This document shows, one piece after another, positions 18,369-27,875 of a stretch of 64,000 nucleotides of DNA (position 1 is the first letter of the stretch; each line of letters begins with the position of its first letter). Source of the stretch: Candidatus Omnitrophota bacterium. Its GTDB lineage: Bacteria > Omnitrophota > Omnitrophia > Omnitrophales > JACROU01. A program made the translations under genes and the position numbers. The DNA lies in assembly GCA_029261035.1 (NCBI GenBank), contig JAJDCD010000008.1:124001-188000 (forward strand), written 5' to 3'. A model generated the notes under the pieces. The model searched no databases, was not told where the DNA came from, and saw only the letters and a list, made by a program, of their open reading frames with translations.

Positions 18369-19631
18369 TTAATTTACTACTGCTTTTACTCTGCTTTTTA
18401 CACAATCTTTAAAAAAATGGCCTCTATCCTCATAATTTTTAAATTGATCAAAACTAGCGCAACCAGGAGAAAACAACACAACATCCCCTTTTACGACAAG
18501 GGCCTCTGCTGAGTTGACCGCTTCCCTCACATTAGAAACCATAGTTATTCTACAAAGATTATTAAAGGAGGCCTTCAACTCTTCTCTAGATTCTCCGAAC
18601 AAAATAAGTTCTTTTACTTTTTTAGATATTATAGGAGCAAGAGAACTGAAATCACTCCCTTTATTTCTTCCGCCAGCTATTAGGATAACTTTTCCACTTT
18701 GATTCTCTAACGCATACTTTAGCGAGGCTGGGTTCGTTGATTTTGAATCATTGATAAAAAGAAAGTCCTCCGCTTCTACAATTTCTAAACGATGTTCAAT
18801 CGGCTTTGAAGATTTTAAAACTTCTTCAGCTTCTTTTAAGTCAAAACCAAATACCTCTCCTAATTTTAGAACAGCGTCTTCATTTAGGTTTAATTTTGTT
18901 TCAGCGTTATTAAAGAATATTTTTTTAGCTAAAACTTTCTCTCCATACTTTTCTGTCACATCATCCCTTTCATTTAAAATCGCAACATCTTGAAGTGTCT
19001 GATTTTTAAATATTTTCATCTTTGAAGCGCAGTAATTCTCAAAGTTAATGTGCCAATTCAAATGGTCAGGTTCACAGTTTAATAAAAAGGCAACATTAGG
19101 ATGAAATAAATGAGTGAACTCTAATTGAAACGAGCTCAATTCAATAACAGCAATACCTTCTGTTCGTCCTTTTCTAATCTCTCCTATAAAAGGGTTCCCA
19201 ATATTACCTGAAGAAAAAGCATTAAATTTAAAATGATTTAAAAGCTGAGTCGCTAGAATTGTAGAGGTTGTCTTCCCATTTGTTCCCGTAATTCCCACTA
19301 TCTTTCCAGAAAAAAAACGGTAGGCCAACTCAATCTCACTCATCAGAAAACAAGATCGTTGTTTTAATACTTTAACGATATCAGAATGAGGCGGTATTCC
19401 AGGAGAAAGAATCACATTTTCACAGTTCACCAAACGATCCACATCATGTTTCCCCAAATCAACACAGATACCCGAGTTTTCCAATTGAGTCTTAGCTCTT
19501 AACAAGTCTTCACTCGTCATACCATCTGTTGCGTAAACCTCAGCTCCCTGCTCTCTCAAAAACAGAGCTGATTCAATCCCACTAATACCTAGCCCTAAAA
19601 CTCCAAATTTTTTTCCTTTCAATAATTTCAT
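18369..19631 (-). CDS. murD: UDP-N-acetylmuramoylalanine--D-glutamate ligase
   Basis: 420 aa Mur ligase adding D-glutamate. N-terminal loop VLGLGISGIESALFL, ATP loop GITGTNGKTTSTILATQLL, ELSSFQLEF, LNCEPDHLNWH, FINDSKSTNPASLKYAL, LIAGGRNKGSDFSSL and the C-terminal LFSPGCASFDQFKNYEDRGHF stretch are diagnostic. It precedes ftsW by 12 bp. Confidence 0.97.
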   Translation of the reverse strand: MKLLKGKKFGVLGLGISGIESALFLREQGAEVYATDGMTSEDLLRAKTQLENSGICVDLGKHDVDRLVNCENVILSPGIPPHSDIVKVLKQRSCFLMSEIELAYRFFSGKIVGITGTNGKTTSTILATQLLNHFKFNAFSSGNIGNPFIGEIRKGRTEGIAVIELSSFQLEFTHLFHPNVAFLLNCEPDHLNWHINFENYCASKMKIFKNQTLQDVAILNERDDVTEKYGEKVLAKKIFFNNAETKLNLNEDAVLKLGEVFGFDLKEAEEVLKSSKPIEHRLEIVEAEDFLFINDSKSTNPASLKYALENQSGKVILIAGGRNKGSDFSSLAPIISKKVKELILFGESREELKASFNNLCRITMVSNVREAVNSAEALVVKGDVVLFSPGCASFDQFKNYEDRGHFFKDCVKSRVKAVVN

Positions 19632-19674
19632 ATCAATCCCCGAAATTAAACCCTTCGTTAGAAAGACTTAAACC

Positions 19675-20763
19675 TTATTGAATCTTCAATGTACTTAAAC
19701 CAATAATGGCAAGAATAAATGCAATAATCCACAAACGAATTGTCACTTTAGACTCTGACCAACCCTTTAACTGCAAATGATGATGAAATGGAGACATTAA
19801 AAAAATACGTTTTTTAAAAAATTTAAATGAAAAAACTTGAATCATAACCGAGAGCGCTTCCCAAACAAAAATCCCCCCGACAATAACCAACAACAACTCT
19901 TTTTTAATAAATATGGCTATAGCCCCTAAAACGCCCCCCAAAGACAAAGAACCTGTGTCGCCCATAAATACAGAGGCTGGGTAACTATTAAACCACAAAA
20001 ACCCAGCACTTGCTCCCACAATAGCCGAGCAAAAAACAGCAAGCTCACTACTATAACTTAAATAAGGGATTCCTAAATACTCTGCAATTTCAACATGCCC
20101 AGAAATATAACTCACAATAACAAAAGTTCCTGCAGAAAAAATTAAACACCCTATAGCCAACCCGTCTAATCCATCTGTTAAATTTAGAGCATTCGAAGTT
20201 CCTAAAATAACGCACAAAACAAAAGGAATAAGTAAAACCCCGATAAAAATTGCGTAATTTTTTAAAAATGGGATATATATGTCGTTGCTAAATCCTTGAT
20301 CCATATATAAGTATACCCCCAAAGCAATACTTAAAATAAATTGTCCTAAAAGCTTTGTGTAAAAAGCAAGGCCCTTTGAACTTTGAGAGCGTATTTTTAA
20401 AAAATCATCCAAAAAGCCAACACAACCAAACCACAACAAAACAAGTAAAGAAAAAATAATGTACTTATTAGAAAAGTTCCCCCAAAGAGCTACCGCTACA
20501 GTAATGCTTAATAAAATAAGCAACCCGCCCATCGTCGGGACATCCCCTTTCCCTTCGTAAAAACCGTGAATCTTTTCCGCGTGCTGCCTCTTGTTGCACG
20601 CAACGACATTTAAATATCGAAGCCACTCTATTATTTTTGGGCCTAGAATCAAGGTAATTAAAAATGCAGTTACTGCAGCTCCTGCTGAACGAAAAGTAAT
20701 ATACTTAAATAGATTAAAAACGATCGAATAATCTTTTAATGGGTATAAGAATGCATAAAACAT
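19675..20763 (-). CDS. mraY: Phospho-N-acetylmuramoyl-pentapeptide-transferase
   Basis: 362 aa, ten predicted membrane segments; makes lipid I from UDP-MurNAc-pentapeptide. Family blocks: KYITFRSAGAAVTAFLI, KGDVPTMGGLLIL, GFLDDFLKI (Asp pair), NALNLTDGLDGLAIG, FMGDTGSLSLGGVLGAIA, and FFKKRIFLMSPFHHHLQLKGW. It starts 28 bp inside the end of murF, so translation is probably coupled. Confidence 0.97.
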   Translation of the reverse strand: MFYAFLYPLKDYSIVFNLFKYITFRSAGAAVTAFLITLILGPKIIEWLRYLNVVACNKRQHAEKIHGFYEGKGDVPTMGGLLILLSITVAVALWGNFSNKYIIFSLLVLLWFGCVGFLDDFLKIRSQSSKGLAFYTKLLGQFILSIALGVYLYMDQGFSNDIYIPFLKNYAIFIGVLLIPFVLCVILGTSNALNLTDGLDGLAIGCLIFSAGTFVIVSYISGHVEIAEYLGIPYLSYSSELAVFCSAIVGASAGFLWFNSYPASVFMGDTGSLSLGGVLGAIAIFIKKELLLVIVGGIFVWEALSVMIQVFSFKFFKKRIFLMSPFHHHLQLKGWSESKVTIRLWIIAFILAIIGLSTLKIQ

Positions 20764-22163
20764 TGAATCACTTCCTCTAGCTTCATAGACCTAGAACCTT
20801 TAAATAAAACCCAGTCTCCAGTTCTTATAAAAGATTCTAAAAATTGACTTACTTCCTCATTGGTATCAAAACTATAAACAATAGAACGTGCATCAGAATT
20901 ACTCCGAATCCCTTTTGCCAATATCTTCATAAGTGGGCCAACAGTAACAAATACATCAATAGGCTTTAAAGCAAACGTTTCCCCTAAAGACTGGTGATAT
21001 TCCTCTTCTTTTTCCCCTAGCTCTTTCATATCTCCACAAACAACTATCTTCCTTGCCCCTTGCTCAATACCTTCAAAAGATTCTACAGCTAAACGAAAAG
21101 ACATAGGATTTGAATTATAAGCATCGTGAACAAAAGTTATACCCTTAGGTAAATCAATCACCTGGTAACGTTGCTCCGGAAACTCAAAGCTTTTTAACCC
21201 ATTTTGAATTTTTGACATTTCCAACCCAAAACTCAAAGCCAATGCTATCGCGGCAACCACATTCATCACATTAAATTGCGCTAACGTCTTTATTTCAAAT
21301 AAATATTGATCATTAACAAGAAATGTTGTTTTTTGCCCCACTGTTCGAACAGAAGAAATTTTAAAATCATTATGCGGCTTAACTCCAAATGTAATCACAG
21401 AGCCTTTATGTCCTTTAACACTATCTAACAAGCGATCATCATCACCGTTAACAACAACTTTCCCTTCATTCTCAAACACTTTTTTTGCCAATTCACTTTT
21501 AGTCTGATAGATATTTTCTAAAGTCTCAAAACCTTCCAAATGACATGGGTGTACATTTGTAATAATACCTGCATTGGGTTGCAATATTTCTGAAAGCTCA
21601 CCAATTTCTCCTAAATAACTTGCCCCTAGTTCAGCTAAAATAATCTGATGATTTTCTTCTAACTTAGACAGCGTTATTGGCAAACCTAAATAATTGTTTT
21701 GATTCCCCTTACTTACCAATAGGTTCCATTCTATATTTAACAGATAGGACAACACCTCTTTAGTCGTGGTTTTACCACAACTCCCTGTAATTCCAATACA
21801 AATCCCTGAAAATTGGGCTCGAAAAAACAATCCTAAACTTTGCAACGCGCTAACAGTGTCTTTAACTACAATAAAAGAAATACCTTCAAGTTCTTTTTTC
21901 TCCACTAGGCTCATAGAATTAAAATGCTTTTCATCGACAACACATCCAACACACCCCAGCCTTTCCGCCGTTCTAAGAAAATCATGACCATCCGAAGACT
22001 GCCCTCGAATTGCAAAAAAAAGATCTCCTTTCTTCAAGGTTCTAGTATCAATTGAAATACATTTATACGGAACCTCTTTACGCAAAATAGAAGGAAACCA
22101 CTTGCCTTTTATAGCCTTTGACAATACTTCTAATGAATAACTTGTTTTTTGTTCTTCAACCAT
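20736..22163 (-). CDS. murF: UDP-N-acetylmuramoyl-tripeptide--D-alanyl-D-alanine ligase
   Basis: 475 aa Mur ligase that attaches D-Ala-D-Ala. SIDTRTLKKGDLFFAIRG near the start, ATP loop GITGSCGKTTTKEVLSYLL, NYLGLPITLS, ELGASYLGEIGELSEI, NAGIITNVHPCHLEGF, and FVHDAYNSNPMSF are typical. Both ends overlap neighbours: 34 bp with murE and 28 bp with mraY. Confidence 0.96.
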   Translation of the reverse strand: MVEEQKTSYSLEVLSKAIKGKWFPSILRKEVPYKCISIDTRTLKKGDLFFAIRGQSSDGHDFLRTAERLGCVGCVVDEKHFNSMSLVEKKELEGISFIVVKDTVSALQSLGLFFRAQFSGICIGITGSCGKTTTKEVLSYLLNIEWNLLVSKGNQNNYLGLPITLSKLEENHQIILAELGASYLGEIGELSEILQPNAGIITNVHPCHLEGFETLENIYQTKSELAKKVFENEGKVVVNGDDDRLLDSVKGHKGSVITFGVKPHNDFKISSVRTVGQKTTFLVNDQYLFEIKTLAQFNVMNVVAAIALALSFGLEMSKIQNGLKSFEFPEQRYQVIDLPKGITFVHDAYNSNPMSFRLAVESFEGIEQGARKIVVCGDMKELGEKEEEYHQSLGETFALKPIDVFVTVGPLMKILAKGIRSNSDARSIVYSFDTNEEVSQFLESFIRTGDWVLFKGSRSMKLEEVIQCFMHSYTH

Positions 22164-23596
22164 TGAGAAACAACCTTTTTGTCTGAAAAAGGCAAATATT
22201 CTTTGCCAATTATTTGATAATCCTCATGCCCTTTGCCAAGAATAAGAACAACATCTCCCTGCTTAGCTTCATTAAGAGCTTTTTCAATAGCCTCTTCTCT
22301 ATTTTCTATATAAAAATAACTTTCTCCTTCAATCAACCCACGAATACCTTCATCCACATCACTCATAATTTGATCAGGAGATTCTGTCCTAGGGTTATCT
22401 TGTGTTAAAAACAATACATCAGAATACTGACTAGCATATTGCCCCATATCTTTTCTTTTAGTTCTATCCCTATCTCCACCACAGCCAAACACCGTAATAA
22501 TTCTAGACTCCTTCAAAGGCTCTAAGGATTTAAATACTTGATAAAATGCATCCGGGGTATGAGCATAATCTATAAATACATACAACCCCAGTTCATTTCT
22601 TTGGAATTCAAGTCGCCCTGGGACTAAAGGAAATGTTTTAAGCGCTTTAACACAATCATCTAAAACAACCTCCATCGAAAGACAAGCACTAAAAGCTAAC
22701 AAAACATTATATATATTATGAAGACAAATCAAAGGACTCTCTACAGTTACTACCTTATTTTTAAAACACAAATCAAACTGACTGTCTTTCAACGAAAGTT
22801 TTATATTTTTCGCATAGACATCAAAAGATGAGTCTAAACCAATTTTTATAGAATCTGGGTAATTCTTTATTAGCTTTTGACCATATTCATCATCTCCATT
22901 GATACACCTCTGTTTAACAGAAGGAAATAGATCAAACAACTTTTTTTTCGCTTTAAAATAAGAATCCATAGTTCCGTGATAATCAAGATGATCTTGACTT
23001 AAATTCGTAAAAAGAGCTGCATCGAACTCTATATCAGAAACCCTGCCCTGACTCAAAGCATGACTTGAAACTTCCATAACACAATAAGGAACGTTGTCAT
23101 GAACCATTTCACTCAGCAATTGATTTAAAAGCAATACCCCTGGAGTTGTGTTATTTACTTTCCTTACATTCTTTCCCCAAGAAGCTTCTAATGTCCCTAT
23201 AACACCACAATCAGATACTGAATTTAAAATATGTTGAATTAAAGCTGCTGTCGTTGTCTTTCCGTTTGTTCCGGTAACACCCATAATTTTAATCTTTGAA
23301 GATGGTCTATCAAAAAAAAGAGAACTCCATAAAGTGAGAATTTCTTTTGTGTCAGAAACCAATATTTGGGGTATTTTTATATCTAACAATTTCTCAACAA
23401 CAAGAAACGATGCCCCTAAACTTATTGCTTCTTTAGAATAATCATGGCCATCTACGCAGCTCCCAGAAACAGCAATAAAACAGGAGCCTTTTTTAACTAC
23501 TGAAGAAGAATCTGTAAAATGAACCACAGACTGATCTAAATCCAGATGTCCGTGAATGGAATATTTTTGTTTATTTAATAACTCTTTTAATTTCAT
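22130..23596 (-). CDS. murE: UDP-N-acetylmuramoyl-tripeptide synthetase, meso-diaminopimelate type
   Basis: 488 aa Mur ligase adding the third residue. TDSSSVVKKGSCFIAVSG, ATP loop GVTGTNGKTTTAALIQHIL, NTTPGVLLLNQLL, MEVSSHALSQGRV and FIDYAHTPDAF are present. The specificity motif reads DNPR (in LTQDNPRTESP), which in known MurE enzymes marks meso-diaminopimelate as substrate, fitting a Gram-negative wall. It is the most upstream dcw gene here; ftsI, ftsL, rsmH and mraZ do not precede it, and an AMP nucleosidase gene lies 3 bp upstream. Confidence 0.96.
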   Translation of the reverse strand: MKLKELLNKQKYSIHGHLDLDQSVVHFTDSSSVVKKGSCFIAVSGSCVDGHDYSKEAISLGASFLVVEKLLDIKIPQILVSDTKEILTLWSSLFFDRPSSKIKIMGVTGTNGKTTTAALIQHILNSVSDCGVIGTLEASWGKNVRKVNNTTPGVLLLNQLLSEMVHDNVPYCVMEVSSHALSQGRVSDIEFDAALFTNLSQDHLDYHGTMDSYFKAKKKLFDLFPSVKQRCINGDDEYGQKLIKNYPDSIKIGLDSSFDVYAKNIKLSLKDSQFDLCFKNKVVTVESPLICLHNIYNVLLAFSACLSMEVVLDDCVKALKTFPLVPGRLEFQRNELGLYVFIDYAHTPDAFYQVFKSLEPLKESRIITVFGCGGDRDRTKRKDMGQYASQYSDVLFLTQDNPRTESPDQIMSDVDEGIRGLIEGESYFYIENREEAIEKALNEAKQGDVVLILGKGHEDYQIIGKEYLPFSDKKVVSQWLKNKKQVIH

Positions 23597-23599
23597 TTT

Positions 23600-24400
23600 C
23601 TACCACTCAAAATGCCTTAAATCCATTTCAGGCTTTAAAGCTTGTATTTTTATTAATGTTTCAATCCCTATATCCAAATGTTTCTGTGCATATGTAGAAA
23701 AAACCTCTTTCGAACTCTGCAATGTTTTTATTCCCTTTTTCTTTAGTGGTAGATCAGAAACCAAAAGCAAAGCACCTATGGGAATCTTCTTTTTAAAACC
23801 CGCAATAAATAAAGTAGAACATTCCATCTCAATACCCATTGCTTTCTCATCTTTCAAGGATATTTTGAATTTTTGATCAAATTCCCAAAAACGATAATCT
23901 GTACTATGAATCACACCCGTTTTAAACTTAACATTCCACTTCGATAAAACTTCAGATAAAATCATCTGGATTTTAAATGTTGGAAGTGCTGGAACACGTT
24001 TTGGCATATAAAATTCACTTGTTCCTTCATTTCGAATCGCGGCCATTGGCAAAATAAACTCGCCCTTCTTCACCTGAGGATGAAGCCCTCCACACATCCC
24101 CAACATCAATACTGTTTTAGGTTGTACGTACGAAAGAATATCAATCACAAGTGCTGCAGTTGGAGCTCCCATTCTAAAATTGACCATACTTATCTTACGG
24201 TCAGGATCGTGAGCAACATCCATAATGCTTCCATGGGTGACTGACACATTCTTTTGCTTAACAAATAAATCAAAATAGTAATTAAAATTGGTAAGCAAAA
24301 CAAAAGAGTGAAATTCTTTAGACGAAGACCCTGTATATCTTTTCAGCATTTGCAATGCGATATCACGGCGATTTTCACTTGGAGGAGTTTTTACGTTCAT
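23600..24400 (-). CDS. amn: AMP nucleosidase-like / purine nucleoside phosphorylase superfamily protein
   Basis: 266 aa from the ATG at 24400 (MNVKTPPSENRRDIALQML), preceded by AAGGTG; an upstream TTG at 24418 is less likely. It equals the catalytic domain of AMP nucleosidase, which splits AMP to adenine and ribose 5-phosphate. Shared blocks: VTHGSIMDVAHDPDRKISM, NFRMGAPTAALVIDIL, VLMLGMCGGLHPQVKKGEF, PMAAIRNEGTS, and the substrate-binding GIEMECSTLFIAGF. The N-terminal regulatory domain of the E. coli enzyme is absent, as in the short Bacteroidetes-type proteins. The gene is in the murE transcript, an odd place for purine salvage. Confidence 0.82.
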   Translation of the reverse strand: MNVKTPPSENRRDIALQMLKRYTGSSSKEFHSFVLLTNFNYYFDLFVKQKNVSVTHGSIMDVAHDPDRKISMVNFRMGAPTAALVIDILSYVQPKTVLMLGMCGGLHPQVKKGEFILPMAAIRNEGTSEFYMPKRVPALPTFKIQMILSEVLSKWNVKFKTGVIHSTDYRFWEFDQKFKISLKDEKAMGIEMECSTLFIAGFKKKIPIGALLLVSDLPLKKKGIKTLQSSKEVFSTYAQKHLDIGIETLIKIQALKPEMDLRHFEW

Positions 24401-24458
24401 TAAGCACCTTGAGATCAAAAACGTATTAGAATAAAATAATTAATCTATTTAAAAAATT

Positions 24459-24872
24459 TTACTGAATTACATCTGTTAAGGCAACAACTCGACGAACTTT
24501 GCTTTCACGGATTACATCCATTATTTCAATAATTTTTCCATAAGAAACATCTTGATCCGCTTTCAAAACCACTGAGGCTTCAGTATTATTTTGAGCAATT
24601 TTTTTAAGCTCTACTAATAAACCCTGACTTAATAACTGGCGATCATTAAGAAAGATAACCCCTTCTTTGTTAAGGGTTACAACGAACTCTTCAACCTGTC
24701 CAGAAGTAGCAGTTTTCGACTCAGGTAAATCCACCTGCAATGCTGGCTGTTCAACAAATGTCGTTGTAACAACAAAAAACAACAAAAGCATAAACATAAC
24801 ATCAATCAAAGAAGTAATATTTACCTGAGCTTTCCTTCGATTTCTTTTATAAGTATTAACTTCACTTAACAT
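24459..24872 (-). CDS. TolR/ExbD-family biopolymer transport protein
   Basis: 137 aa. One membrane segment at about 20-42 contains the proton-path aspartate in ITSLIDVMFMLLLFFVVTT; the periplasmic domain (about 50-137) has VVTLNKEGVIFLND and VVLKADQDVSYGKIIEIMDVI, as in ExbD/TolR. It works with the TolQ-like protein encoded immediately upstream (10 bp overlap) to convert proton-motive force into motion of the TonB/TolA-like protein. The presence of a Pal-type lipoprotein in the same cluster favours TolR over ExbD. Confidence 0.93.
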   Translation of the reverse strand: MLSEVNTYKRNRRKAQVNITSLIDVMFMLLLFFVVTTTFVEQPALQVDLPESKTATSGQVEEFVVTLNKEGVIFLNDRQLLSQGLLVELKKIAQNNTEASVVLKADQDVSYGKIIEIMDVIRESKVRRVVALTDVIQ

Positions 24873-25470
24873 AGAGAGGCTTTAATTTTAAGATATAACG
24901 CTGACAATTTGTGTCTAATAAATGAATTAAAGAATCAACTTTTCTAGAAAAAATACCATAAGCTACTAAAGCGGGTACAGCAACCATCAAACCTCCAATA
25001 GTTGTCAGCAAGGCTTTTGAAATCCCAGAAGAAAAAACACTCGCCTGTCCGACACCTTGATTAACTATCGTATTAAATACATCAACCATACCTAAAACAG
25101 TTCCCAGAAGACCCAATAAGGGCGCCACAGCAGCTATAATAGATAGACCTTCCAGACCCTTTTCTAGAAGATAAACCTCTTTATTTAAAAAAGTAGCTAA
25201 AAGTCTATTTTGAACGGATGATTCCTCACCTCTATTCTTGTGCAAAGAAGTAAGAATCGTCGCTAAAGCACTGGGGTAAAGCCTTATTTGCTCCGAGATA
25301 TCTTCAGTGTTCTCTTGGTGGTATAAAAGTTGACAAAGAGCTGAGGGAGCAATTTTTTCTTCCTGCAATTGAATCAGCCGATCAATAATAATCGTCACTA
25401 AAAAAACAGAACAAACAAACAGTGGAAACATCATAAAACCACCCTGACTTACATACCTTATAACATCCAT
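24862..25470 (-). CDS. TolQ/ExbB/MotA-family proton channel protein
   Basis: 202 aa from the ATG at 25470 (MDVIRYVSQGGFMMFPLFV), which has AGGAGA 6 bases upstream; the open frame reaches 25506 but that would overlap the preceding gene. Three membrane segments (about 12-32, 105-130, 150-175). The conserved channel block reads LGLLGTVLGMVDVFNTI and GISKALLTTIGGLMVAVPALVAYGIF. Forms the stator with the TolR/ExbD-like protein. Confidence 0.93.
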   Translation of the reverse strand: MDVIRYVSQGGFMMFPLFVCSVFLVTIIIDRLIQLQEEKIAPSALCQLLYHQENTEDISEQIRLYPSALATILTSLHKNRGEESSVQNRLLATFLNKEVYLLEKGLEGLSIIAAVAPLLGLLGTVLGMVDVFNTIVNQGVGQASVFSSGISKALLTTIGGLMVAVPALVAYGIFSRKVDSLIHLLDTNCQRYILKLKPLYVK

Positions 25471-25480
25471 AAAAAATCTC

Positions 25481-26458
25481 CTAATTGTAAAGAAATGTAA
25501 AAACAACTGCTAAATAATTCTCATCTAACTCTTCTAATATTTCATTGGGCAATCTCGGAAATGGAGAAGCTTTCTTAATTGAGGCCCTAGAAAAATCTTT
25601 AACAAACTCTTCCCCATCAGAGTAAAGAACATAAACTCCAGGAACAGATCCATCTTGATAAACTCGATATTGTACAACGACTTTGCTAGGCTTAAAACTA
25701 TTGAATTTTAAACTCACAAATGGAAACCAAGCCTCAAAAATCTGCCCTCTCATTAAGGCTAAATATGGTGCTAATATATTTTCCTTAGTCTCCAAAGAAA
25801 GTTTGCCCACTTGCTCTACCTCAGCCCCTAAATTCTTAAGCATTTTATTCATGCGAGCCTGACTTTCAGGGGACGCAACCTTTTTCTCTATAGGAGGAGC
25901 CTTCTTCCGTTCTTCTTTAGGCACTTCAAGTTTTCTTATCCCTAACAAATCTTCTTCTTTCTCTTTCTTCAGAAGTTCTTTTTCAAATTCCTTTAATCGA
26001 TCGTATTCTTTTTGTAAATCCTCTAATTCTTCCTCAAGCTCTTTTTCTTTCTCATTAAGCTCTTCTGCTTTCTGAGGGATTTGCTCCGGGCTTTCAAGCA
26101 AAGAAACCAAAGAACCATCAAGAGTTCTCCCATTGCTATTTTCCAACGACGGAGTTATTCCATCGCCCTCAAGCTCAGGGGTAAATGAATCTCCCAATTG
26201 TTCCTTTTCAGAACTTGCTTTTGAATTTTGCTGACTAATATATTTTTCTCTATCATTATCTAGCATTGTCTCATCCTTCTCTTTCTTAGAGTCTACAAAC
26301 TCTAAAACAACAGACTTTTCTTGAGGAGGATTCAACCATTTAAAAGACAATGAATTCAAATAAGAAAGAGTAATATCACTTGCGAAAATAGCCCCTATGT
26401 GTAAAAACAAAGAAATAAATAACGCTATAAGAAAAAATCGGTTTTCTTTATGCAGCAT
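25481..26458 (-). CDS. TonB/TolA-like energy-transducing periplasmic protein
   Basis: 325 aa. Membrane anchor at about 7-27 (FFLIALFISLFLHIGAIF, with the S/H pair seen in TonB/TolA anchors), a charged coiled coil at about 125-180 rich in E and K, and a C-terminal TonB-like domain (about 225-325) with VVVQYRVYQDGSVPGVYVLYSDG and FSRASIKKASPFPRLP. This is the part that contacts outer-membrane partners. TolA versus TonB cannot be told from sequence alone; the pal gene nearby favours TolA. It lies 10 bp upstream of the TolQ-like start. Confidence 0.85.
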   Translation of the reverse strand: MLHKENRFFLIALFISLFLHIGAIFASDITLSYLNSLSFKWLNPPQEKSVVLEFVDSKKEKDETMLDNDREKYISQQNSKASSEKEQLGDSFTPELEGDGITPSLENSNGRTLDGSLVSLLESPEQIPQKAEELNEKEKELEEELEDLQKEYDRLKEFEKELLKKEKEEDLLGIRKLEVPKEERKKAPPIEKKVASPESQARMNKMLKNLGAEVEQVGKLSLETKENILAPYLALMRGQIFEAWFPFVSLKFNSFKPSKVVVQYRVYQDGSVPGVYVLYSDGEEFVKDFSRASIKKASPFPRLPNEILEELDENYLAVVFTFLYN

Positions 26459-27128
26459 GGCTCGTGAAATTTATTTTAATTAAATCGGATTGAAAATTAA
26501 TTGAAGGACTAAACCAATTACCATTAAGCGAAAAACTTATTTGTTTTTTTGTACTCAAATTGTCATTAAACAAGTTTTCTGAGATGAAATTAGGTAAAAC
26601 TTTAAGGAAATCATCTTGCACAAAAAGAGAGAAATAAAGATCAAGGTTTTTCTTTTGCTGCATGCTCCCAGCTAGAAAAATATCACCCATATCTCCAGAC
26701 AATCTCAAATATTTAAAATTAATTTTTTTATCTGGAGAAAATAAGACTGTTGTGTCCAGATCATCAAATTGGAGTTGTTCTAAATCTACAGGGCTATTAT
26801 TAAATATCGACTTTGCTTCTAAAAGAATATTACGAGCATATATGCTCAAACTAATCTGACCTGCTAATAATTCTAATACATTATACTGAACAGAGGCTTT
26901 ACCTACATTAATTTCAGTAAATCCTTCTTTTTTAATTGTCAGTTGATCAAATGTGACTTTTGTAAAACTAGAGTTTTCTTTTTTTAGATAGGAAATAGAT
27001 ATCTCACCTTTTTGTTCTAAAAGAAAAACTAGCAGTGAACTTGTAGCATAAGGAAGAAGGTAACAAAAACTCCATAACAAAACTAAACTAAAAAGACTTA
27101 TTGTAAAACATCTTCTAATATTAATCAT
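26448..27128 (-). CDS. Membrane-anchored protein with AsmA/GspN-like beta-rich periplasmic region
   Basis: 226 aa. One N-terminal membrane segment (about 8-37), then strand-rich sequence such as VTFDQLTIKKEGFTEINVGKA and LELLAGQISLSIYARNILLEA, followed by KYLRLSGDMGDIFLAGSM. The L-x-G-x-I/L-x-L rhythm is that of AsmA-like and GspN proteins; no catalytic residues are visible. It overlaps the TolA/TonB-like gene by 11 bp, so it belongs to the same operon and occupies the place where tolB lies in proteobacterial tol-pal operons. Function is not known; a role in envelope lipid transport or assembly is a guess. Confidence 0.55.
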   Translation of the reverse strand: MINIRRCFTISLFSLVLLWSFCYLLPYATSSLLVFLLEQKGEISISYLKKENSSFTKVTFDQLTIKKEGFTEINVGKASVQYNVLELLAGQISLSIYARNILLEAKSIFNNSPVDLEQLQFDDLDTTVLFSPDKKINFKYLRLSGDMGDIFLAGSMQQKKNLDLYFSLFVQDDFLKVLPNFISENLFNDNLSTKKQISFSLNGNWFSPSINFQSDLIKINFTSHAA

Positions 27129-27177
27129 GTGGAGGTTCTATTACCTTCCTTTCTTATGAATCGGAATGGTCTTAAAT

Positions 27178-27822
27178 CTAGGAATCTATTGTTCTTGGAG
27201 AAATTAGAATTTCCACCCTTCTATTTTTCGCCTTATTTTCACGTGAATCATTAGCTACAACAGGACTAAACTCCCCGTAGCCAGCAACAACAAACTGCTT
27301 CGGATTCAATTTTACTGAACCTAAAAAGTAATGAACCACTTCTAATGCTCGAGCTGTTGAAAGCTCAAAGTTCGATTTGAACCCAGAGTAACGAATAGGG
27401 TCGGCGTCCGTATGCCCTTCAACAAACACCCTATTTTCAGGAGTAAGTTCTGAAATCACAGTAGCAACTTCATTTAAAGATCCTAAAGCCGAAGATTTTA
27501 ATGTTGCCTTGCCAGAATCAAATAAAATTTGATCCAACAATGTAACAACCAAGCCACGAGCACCTAACTTAACAGAAAAATCATTAGCACTCAGCTGCTC
27601 TTTCAATTTTGCTTCTAACTCATCTCTTACTTGCTGTAAATCAACTTCCGATTTACGAACATCGTCCACTTCTTGATTTAATAATGAAATTTCATTAAGT
27701 AATCGTTGAATCATATCCGCTTGCTGCTTATTTACATTCTCAAGTTCTTTAGTGCTTGCACAACCCGTCACAAGAGAAGAAAACAATAAAACTGAAAATA
27801 AAAACAAAATAGTCTTTTTCAT
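27178..27822 (-). CDS. pal: OmpA/Pal-type peptidoglycan-binding lipoprotein
   Basis: 214 aa from the ATG at 27822 (MKKTILFLF), with AGAGGTG 6 bases upstream. Lipobox LVTGC at about residue 19-23 gives a lipid-anchored outer-membrane protein. A coiled coil follows (about 25-75), then the OmpA C-like domain with ILFDSGKATLKSSAL, VFVEGHTDADPI, FELSTARALEVVHYF, AGYGEFSPVVAND and the NRRVEILI end that binds diaminopimelate. The coiled-coil insertion makes it longer than classical Pal (about 170 aa). First gene of the Tol-like cluster. Confidence 0.9.
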   Translation of the reverse strand: MKKTILFLFSVLLFSSLVTGCASTKELENVNKQQADMIQRLLNEISLLNQEVDDVRKSEVDLQQVRDELEAKLKEQLSANDFSVKLGARGLVVTLLDQILFDSGKATLKSSALGSLNEVATVISELTPENRVFVEGHTDADPIRYSGFKSNFELSTARALEVVHYFLGSVKLNPKQFVVAGYGEFSPVVANDSRENKAKNRRVEILISPRTIDS

Positions 27823-27875
27823 AAAAAACACCTCTACGTTCTATTAGAAGCACCCTACCAAATGGGAATTTCTAA

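Noticed and set aside
24459-25470. ExbB/ExbD iron-uptake system with a TonB-dependent receptor
   Set aside because: No receptor gene is nearby and a Pal-type lipoprotein is in the same cluster, so the Tol interpretation fits better.
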